DNA of 64,000 bases from Isochrysis galbana (lineage: Eukaryota > Haptophyta > Isochrysidales > Isochrysidaceae): assembly GCA_018136815.1 (NCBI GenBank), contig CM030944.1, forward strand, positions 377,045 through 441,044, in the 5' to 3' direction. The notes beneath the pieces are model-generated. The model had not been told where the DNA came from. It saw nothing but the letters and a program-made list of their open reading frames with translations, and searched no databases. The position numbers were made by a program, and so were the translations under genes. This document shows, piece after piece, positions 57,928 to 64,000 of the stretch (its first letter is position 1; each line of letters begins with the position of its first letter).

Positions 57928-60343
57928 ATGCTCCCTTCGCCTCCTCCTCCACTCGCTTCTCGGCTTCTCTGCCTGGCGGACGCGTACGATGGCGAGGCGA
58001 GCGTGTCCGCCCTGCGTACCTCGGCCGCTCTCGTCGATTCTGCCGCGCCTAGACTGCTCAGTGCCGCCGAGAGGGGCGTGAGGGCGCTGCGGTCTGCTCT
58101 GCGCTCTCGCGCTGGCACCACTCTCTCCACTTCCTTCAGCCAGTGGGCGTCGGCGGCAGCGCAAATGGCGGCCGCGGAGCGGGAAGCGGAGCTGTTACTG
58201 GCCCTCCAGCGCCACGCCGACGCGCGCCGCCGGAGCGATGCGCTGTGGAGGGCCAAGCTCGCTGAGGCGGCGGGCGGAGCATGTGTGTCGCCGTTTGAGA
58301 GAGTCGAGAATCTCATGCTCACGAAAGAGCTCGCCGCGCTCGAGGATGAGGTGAGTGCCCCGTCCACGATGTTATGACACCCACATCACGAGTGAGCGTA
58401 TTGCGGACGCCTGGACAGCCCGCATGCACGCGCGCCCGCTGCAGCGAGTGCTGTGCTCGCATGCACCACGCAACATCGACTGCGCCCTGCCCACATGACC
58501 TCAGCTGCAAGAGGAGAGGCTGCGACTGCGCGAGCGCGACGAGGCGGACGTCGCGATGGCGGAATTTACCGGACAATTCGTTCCATCCTTTTCTGGCACG
58601 CCCGCACGGGATCCTGCAACGCCTCCATCGCCTCCGGCTACATCAACAGCCACCGCCGATGCGGCTAACGCTTGTGCGTCGTCCATCAGGGTTTCTCAGC
58701 GAGACACATCCGGCGCGCCCCCGACAGGCTCCAGCAAGAGCGCAGATGATTCTGAGCGGTATTTACCGCAGCTACCACCCTTCGCCGTCGAATCCTCTTC
58801 CGAACGGCCTCGTGTGGTGCGCTCCCTAGCTGAGCTATATCCTCCTGAATCATACACTGATCTTACAGAGGCAAGACCTACAGGGTTGGAGGCCGAGTTC
58901 CCCCGTGGGCTTTTGGGGAGCGGAGGCCATGGCGCCAGCACTGCGCTCGCGACAGCGGCAAAAGAAGCCTCATTCTGTTACCCGGGCCCATCGAGGTCTT
59001 TGGATGCTGATGGCGGCACGGGTGCGGAAGGCGACGGCTGCCTGGCTTCAACAATCAAACGGCAGTGGATCGGATCCCCAATTTCCACCCATGGGCCGGA
59101 ACCTGCTGGCCTGCCCGCCGGCCAGAACGGCTCCCCAGCGCACTGGCCTGCTCCAGCGGCGCCCAACCTACGGATAGATGCCACGTCTATCCAAGATGCT
59201 AACCATCTGACTAACACGGGCCGCGAGTTCGGGTCGGATGACACAACGTTCAGAGTGGACGCCGCGATGGACTCCGACTCGTTTGATGGCATCGCTGATC
59301 GCATCTCGCAGCTGGAAATGACGGTAAGTGGCGGGCACGATTGTGCCCTGCGCCACGCCGGCATCAGCAGCCCGCCGCACAATCCAACCATCCTGCGGAT
59401 TGTTCGACTCTTGCAACTGTCTCCGCAGGTTGGCCTCGAGCCGCTCACACCGCTTGCAGCCGCCGCAGCTCAGAGGGAACAGCATTCCACTCCGCCGTCC
59501 CGAGGCAGCCTTCGTTGCGGTGTCCGGCCTATATCAATGTCCGCCATTGACCAGGTGTCCCGATCCTATGGAGCCTCACCGGTCGCAACGCCCCTATCCG
59601 ACACGCCGCCAGCCTATCGCTCTCGCCTGAGTGGTCGACAACCGCCTAGAGTACCTCATATCGTGCGGCCTGCGGAAACCGAGGTCAGCAAGGACCCGTC
59701 CAACTCTCAGGCGTCAACGCCATCGTCATGCACACCACCCCTCGCCGGCTCTGCGACGCATCGTTGTCGCGCCCGGGCACGAACCGCCCCTCTTGATCCC
59801 GGTCGCGCTCTAATCCCCCACTTACCGCTCTCAAATGGGAGGAGGCTCTCGGGCGGGGATGTGGACGCGGGTAGGCCCCATAGTATTGAGGTGGGACTTG
59901 CGGCCCAGTGCGGCCCACGGCTTTGGGGTGGTACCCTCACCGAAACGGCGGCTGAGGCGGCGGAGAACGGGCACGCCGAGGTCCTATGGAAGGGATCTCC
60001 TTATGGAGCCGATTTGAGCGCTCTCTTTGGTGGCCGTTGTAACGCACCAGCACCGTGGTCCGATCAAGCCCCCCCCATATCATCTTGCGCTCACATCCAA
60101 GCTTTGGCTGGATCCGGCCGCTTGCCAACCACTCGTAGCTCCGTAGCACATCCAACACCTCGAGACGCGCCTGACAACGAGGGTCCGACGGCGCCGCCCA
60201 CCGGTTTCTCAATCCATTCGCCGCCGGGCGTGCGCGTTGCGGCGCAAGTACGTACACCCCCTCCGTCATTGCCGCTTTCGCCGGAGGGCCGACGGGCCCT
60301 TTGGTCAGGAGGGCTTCCCTCGCAGCAGCCGAGTCCACATTGA
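57928..60343 (+). CDS. Unrecognised Ser/Pro-rich protein with N-terminal helical region
   Basis: Exons 57928-58350, 58505-59323, 59429-60343. Intron 58351-58504 (GTGAGT..CTCAG, 154 nt) joins AALEDE to LQEERLRLRERDEADV, making one charged coiled-coil-like helix. Intron 59324-59428 (GTAAGT..CTCCGCAG, 105 nt) keeps frame and has no stop, so it is easy to miss. A further GTACGT donor at about 60250 leaves the last exon uncertain. Product about 718 residues: Ala/Arg-rich helical region to about 165 (LSAAERGVRALRSALRS), then a disordered Ser/Pro/Thr-rich chain. No signal peptide, membrane helix or known domain is seen. A cytoskeletal or scaffold role is possible but not supported directly. The sequence upstream at about 57800-57900 lacks the CT tract seen at other genes. 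Confidence 0.6.
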
Positions 60344-61122
60344 TTCTGGAATTTAGAGGCAAATGCGAAGTTTAAGACAAGTTTAGTAGGCATCACGTCT
60401 AACGCACTGCGTGCGTTTGCAGCGGCACTCTCGCGTGGAGCCACGTATGGTGGCGCGTAGGGGAGGGCGTTAAGGTGTATAGAGACGCAGAACGTTTGCA
60501 TGTGACGTTGTATGTTGTATGAGTACGTTTACGGTTTACATCAACATTACTCACTACCATGCGCTCAGCTACAGCTAACCCTCCGGCCGCTCTTGCCCGA
60601 CCAGAGCCGAGAGTGTAGCCAGTAGTACTATGTAGCTGTAGCATAGAGCTATGGGCCTGCGTTGCGCGAGAGCGGTGTGGTTGTTACTGATACGTAACAG
60701 CGGAGTGAGCAAACAGCAGGCGCTTGTGCGCATGCTTGCTTCTGTGCCTTCCGTGGGCCCATTGAGTATGGCGCTTTCGATGTATCCGTGTACAGTTGCG
60801 GAAGGCAAGCACAATGGGTACTTGCAGCACACGCATCGCGATACTTAGAGAAACCAACCTTTCCATCATGGATTTGTCTCTGAGCTTTCTCGTTTTCGGC
60901 CCGCAATCAAGCGCGGCGAATTAATGCTCTGAAATTGAGCGCCGGGGCCAACTTTGCGCTTGCCCGCGCACAGCTAGGTCAATAGTCGGCGATGCAACCG
61001 CGGCTGGGGTGTGCCCCACGCTGGTGCGACCTCGAAGCAGTCCACCCAGTCCGCTAGGCCTGCCGCCGGTCGAGTGCAATTGGAATCAACGGCGAGTAGC
61101 CAAGCACAGCGCACAAGTCCAC
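60344..61122. other. Intergenic, nothing recognised
   Basis: Lies between the ends of two converging genes. It holds their 3' flanks and short GTTGTATG repeats near 60504-60520. No frame with a domain or coding-like bias was found. Confidence 0.6.
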
Positions 61123-61632
61123 TCATGCCTCCGTGTTGTCCACGTCAAACTTGTCGACAATGTTGGCCTGGACCCACGGTGTCGTGCTCAGCGCGAGACC
61201 AATACGCAGCGGCACAGCAAAACGGGCAAAATTGACGAAGGCGAAGGCCTCCGCTCCGAGCTTGCCAATATCATCCTGGCTCGAGAAGTCGGGCCATGCA
61301 CCGGTGAGCTGACGGAACCCGAAGAGCGCAATCGGCACCGACGCGCCCCAGAAGATAAGCTCCCAGAAGATGTAGCTGAGGATGCCCGCCTTGCCGGCAC
61401 CCTTCACTTTCTCCATCAGAGCCTTGGCTTCGTTGGGCGCCTCCTCTCCCTGGGACTGTCCAGGCTTCTCAGAGACAGCGGTTGCCTTGTCCGTTCTGCC
61501 AAAGAGCATCTGAGAGGCGGCGGCACGTTGCGGCGCGAGGACGAGGGTGTGAGCGTGGAGGGGCGCGAGGCGTAGCGCCGACGCCTCGCTGAACATCATC
61601 AGGCCGAGTAGCAGCTTCATCGCGAGCAGCAT
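61123..61632 (-). CDS. Plastid-targeted DUF1279/FAM210-like membrane protein
   Basis: 169 residues from the ATG at 61632. The frame is open further upstream, but this start puts a signal peptide at the N terminus: MLLAMKLLLGLMMFSEASA, then LRLAPLHAHTLVLAPQR. An ASA-L junction followed by a basic, Ser/Ala-rich stretch is the bipartite leader of nucleus-encoded proteins in red secondary plastids. After a charged linker come two helices: GILSYIFWELIFWGASVPIA (about 99-118) and, in the C-terminal third, FAVPLRIGLALSTTPWV. The latter aligns by eye with the KLFAPVRISITLVSVP region of DUF1279 (FAM210) proteins. Function is unknown; a thylakoid or envelope membrane protein is likely. Confidence 0.65.
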   Translation of the reverse strand: MLLAMKLLLGLMMFSEASALRLAPLHAHTLVLAPQRAAASQMLFGRTDKATAVSEKPGQSQGEEAPNEAKALMEKVKGAGKAGILSYIFWELIFWGASVPIALFGFRQLTGAWPDFSSQDDIGKLGAEAFAFVNFARFAVPLRIGLALSTTPWVQANIVDKFDVDNTEA

Positions 61633-62107
61633 TGTGGGAATGTCGGTGGCGGGCTGCGCTCGACGGGGGCGTCGGCTCTCGACAACCTTCGCGTGGATCT
61701 GAGACAACGTGGTTTATTTATTGCCACTTTCTATTTTCTTACCTTCGTTTCAAGACTGAAACCTTTGGCGGGGAGAGCTACTTTATGGTAAAGATTTTTG
61801 ATTCTATGAGAAAGTGGGTACATTGGGGTGTTGTCCTGTGGCGGAAGATCGATATCAGATCACTATGGAAGACCGGGATACGTGATCTTGTCCAAGTCCA
61901 AGAGGTCAATAATGAAAAGTGCACAAAGTGCGCGTGTGCGCGTTTCGCCGGTGGCGGGAGAGCGTTCCTGCGAATCGGCTTCCGCCGTGGGACATGGAAT
62001 TGAGGTGCCGAGGCTGAAAGTGGTGGAGCCACCTCAGCATGGCTGTCCTGGTTGTCGCGAACAGGGGATGAGGATGTGTTGGTGTTGGTAGTTGTGGTTG
62101 TGTGGAT
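61633..62107. other. Intergenic, lower-GC sequence
   Basis: 5' flank of the plastid-protein gene, then about 300 bp of lower GC content (61700-62050). One + frame near 62006-62070 reads EPPQHGCPGCREQG. This hints at a degraded retroelement or other coding relic, but it is too short to call. Confidence 0.4.
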
Positions 62108-62510
62108 GGAGCTTCAACCTACTTTCTACTTTTATAAGTGGGGGTCAATGGGGGCCCCCGCGCCCCCCTCTCTCCATCGCGGACACCCCCCGGGGTGGGC
62201 CCGTACAATCGACCCCAGCCCCTGCCCTTTGGCAGGGGCTGGGCAATCAACACTCTGGCCCAGACCCCTAGTGGGCGCGGGCCGTGACTCGCACTCCCAC
62301 GCCCAGCATGGGCCTGCCCTCGAGCTGACTCCCCCCCCATCCCTGGTCGCCAGGCAGACAGAGGGCTTCGGGCGGCTCCCAGGGCCAGCGAGGCAAGCGT
62401 GGGAGAGGCAGGGGGGGCCAGGGGCTGAGCCCCAGCCTCCACTGCCCCCTGACCCCTGAGCTGCCCTGGCTGGCCCTCTGGGAGCCCCCAAAGGGCCTCT
62501 GAGTGAGAGC
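62108..62510 (+). repeat. Dispersed repeat (partner at 24857-25445)
   Basis: Diverged direct copy of the 24.9-kb repeat, without its 200-bp internal segment. Contains GGGGCTGAGCCCCAGCCTCC, CACTGCCCCCTGA and CCCTCTGGGAGC in the same order. Confidence 0.75.
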
Positions 62511-62534
62511 AGGCCGTGTAGGGCCAGGTCAATA

Positions 62535-62670
62535 CTTTTAGCAAGGCTAGGGCCTAGGTAAGGCAGTTACCTAGGTAACTTAGTTAACTGCCACTAACTG
62601 CCCCTAGAGTGGCGCCACGTAGTTACTAACTGCCTGGCGCTGCGCCCGAAGGCCAGTTAACTGAGTTAAC
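62535..62670. repeat. Cluster of AGTTAACT-type palindromic motifs
   Basis: AGTTACCTAGGTAACTTAGT, AGTTAACTGCC, TAGTTACTAACTGCC, AGTTAACTGAGTTAACT: short degenerate palindromes packed in about 130 bases. Confidence 0.65.
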
Positions 62671-63054
62671 TACTACTTGTTCAGCACCCGAGGCGCAACG
62701 GCAACGGCCCGCTAGCGGATAAAGGTACCCAGCTTTCTAGGACCAGTCCTAGAAACTAGGACGGACTTTGCTAGTGAGAGCATGAGCATACCATGTTATT
62801 TTGTCCCAAACCTTGGCTATTGAGTTACCACATGCATGTCCTCATTAAATGTTCCAGGTGTACCTAGGCACCATTCCCTCAGCAACACCAAGTTTTGTGA
62901 CGCGTCTGCGGGTCACCTGGTCGGAATTGCTGCTTGTCCTAGAAACGGGAGAAATGGCTGATACCACCCAATGGGGAGCTCTTCTACCCATGGTCCCCAG
63001 GAGATGAAATGTTGCTTTGACTGCCCTCTTTGAGTGCGCTGAGGGCTGTCGTGT

Positions 63055-64000
63055 TAGTACCGGGCTAGTGAGAGTAGTGGTACTAATGCTCAGTTAGATT
63101 ATTATCCTCAAGTAGAGAGGCCGAACTCCGACCACACCATCGCGGTTACGGTGGTCAATACTGACCCCAAACCTCTACACCTTCCGTCGTTCCATCCTGT
63201 AGCTTCGCTACAAGTTCGATTCAAGATTCACGCTGGAACTTATCGCCGCGTCGGTGACGTTAACTCGCCGGATGTGATTGAGTCGCTCGACGAGGACCAG
63301 CGTAAGCTCCTTGAGGCCGCCAAGATCGACCCCGAGGGCCGTCTCTCGATGCTCCAACGTGAACACGTTCGTCGTCTACTGGCCCGACGTATCGCTGCTT
63401 TCGCAATTGACCCGACCAACCCGAATCACACTCACGTGATGGAGGTAGAGCTACCGCTCAACCCCGGGGCCGAAGCTCACCGTCACGCACCGTCTAGAGT
63501 TGGACGAGAGGGTGAGAAGATCATAGAGGACGAAGTTTGCAAGATGGAGTCCGCGGGCATCATTAGGAAATCAAATTCGTCGTGGGCCTCTCGAGTCGTG
63601 CTAGTCACTAAGAAGGATGGCTCCGTACGTTTCTGCGTAGATTATCGCGACGTCAACTCCAAGCTTCGTCTAGAGGACAGCCGGCAGGAAGATTCGTCCA
63701 AAACATTCTCCGGTCCCAAGATATCTCGTGGGGGGTCTCTCCGCGCTCCGCGAGGGAAAGGACGCGATCTCGCTCCGAGATTGGCCTCGCGCCCTCCCAC
63801 GCTGCCCCGCCGTGCCCTTGGTCCCTCGCCCCCCCCGCGGCAGGTTCTTTCCCTCGGCGTGCCGTCCGTCGCCTCCGGCCCTCTTCTCTTACCTTCTCTC
63901 GATGTCATCAAATGTTCCATGACCGTCTGTTGTCTTCTCTCGTCTATCGGTCATAGCTCCCCAACGAGATCTGCCCTCGTTGTGTCGGCCTCCCCTCTGT
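63055..64000 (+). pseudogene. Ty3/gypsy-type retrotransposon polymerase fragment, broken
   Basis: An open frame from 63055 to the window end without a start codon. Residues from about 63421 read as the start of a gypsy reverse transcriptase: MEVELPLNPGAEAHRHAP, an EKIIEDEVCKMESAGIIRKS segment, then SSWASRVVLVTKKDGSVRFC and VDYRDVNSKLRLED (to about 63675). The expected PLPRID motif and the catalytic YxDD region do not follow; the rest is a GC-rich frame with no RT similarity in any frame I read. The fragment is therefore truncated or rearranged at about 63675. Stops at 63031, 63040 and 63052 close the frame upstream. Confidence 0.75.

Noticed and set aside
61632..62003. 123-residue + strand frame over the plastid-protein 5' flank
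   Set aside because: Starts antisense to the leader of a better supported gene and shows no domain.
63200..63230. CAAGTTCGATTCAAG resembling a tRNA B box
   Set aside because: Lies in the gypsy frame; no A box or cloverleaf could be drawn around it.

Overview
The window is nuclear DNA from a GC-rich microbial eukaryote, most likely an alga with a secondary, red-lineage plastid (haptophyte-like or a related group). The evidence is: short spliceosomal introns (about 85-155 nt) with GT-AG borders and one possible GC-AG border; very long multidomain proteins; a two-membrane-segment protein with a pherophorin-like polyproline loop; a plastid-type bipartite leader (signal peptide ending ASA-L followed by a basic stretch) at 61123-61632; and many diverged dispersed repeats. 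No bacterial operon, tRNA, rRNA or CRISPR signal was seen. The lineage is an inference, because no search could be run.

Layout. 1-1330 (-) is the 5' part of a membrane protein with a histidine-kinase-like segment, running off the left edge. 1401-2517 (-) is an acidic, exon-like frame without ATG. 4948-10995 (+) is a 2015-residue Ser/Pro-rich protein with two membrane segments. 13423-24333 (+) is a four-exon gene for a protein of about 3,545 residues: CCCH finger, RRM-like region, UPF1/ZNFX1-type helicase split by a Cys/His array, NFX1-type fingers and RING/IBR. 29360-33290 (-) encodes six membrane segments joined to a CHAT (caspase-like) domain. 37409-51182 (-) is a giant gene (about 4,554 residues): SH3, DUF3638/DUF3645-type ATPase-like region, EF-hands and a Vps62-like end. 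52735-56154 (-) encodes a receptor-like protein: periplasmic-binding-type ectodomain, EGF-like segment, membrane helix, TIR domain and a second TIR-like region. 57928-60343 (+) encodes an unrecognised Ser/Pro-rich protein with at least three exons. 61123-61632 (-) encodes a plastid-targeted DUF1279/FAM210-like membrane protein. 63055-64000 (+) is a broken Ty3/gypsy polymerase fragment at the right edge.

The spaces between genes (10996-13422, 24334-29359, 33291-37408, 51183-52734, 56155-57927, 60344-61122, 61633-63054) are rich in repeats. They hold a 519-bp hAT-like element with an 8-bp target duplication, a 991-bp element with long inverted arms, several two-copy dispersed repeats and tandem arrays. 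Long (CT)n/(GA)n tracts sit at the 5' flank of most large genes. There is one 100-base assembly gap.

How the genes relate. They are not an operon. Three of the large neighbours (ZNFX1-like helicase, 6TM-CHAT protein, TIR receptor) use domains that elsewhere act in RNA-based defence, protease signalling and TIR immune signalling. The DUF3638 giant lies between the last two. This is suggestive of a defence or cell-death neighbourhood, but co-function is only an inference.
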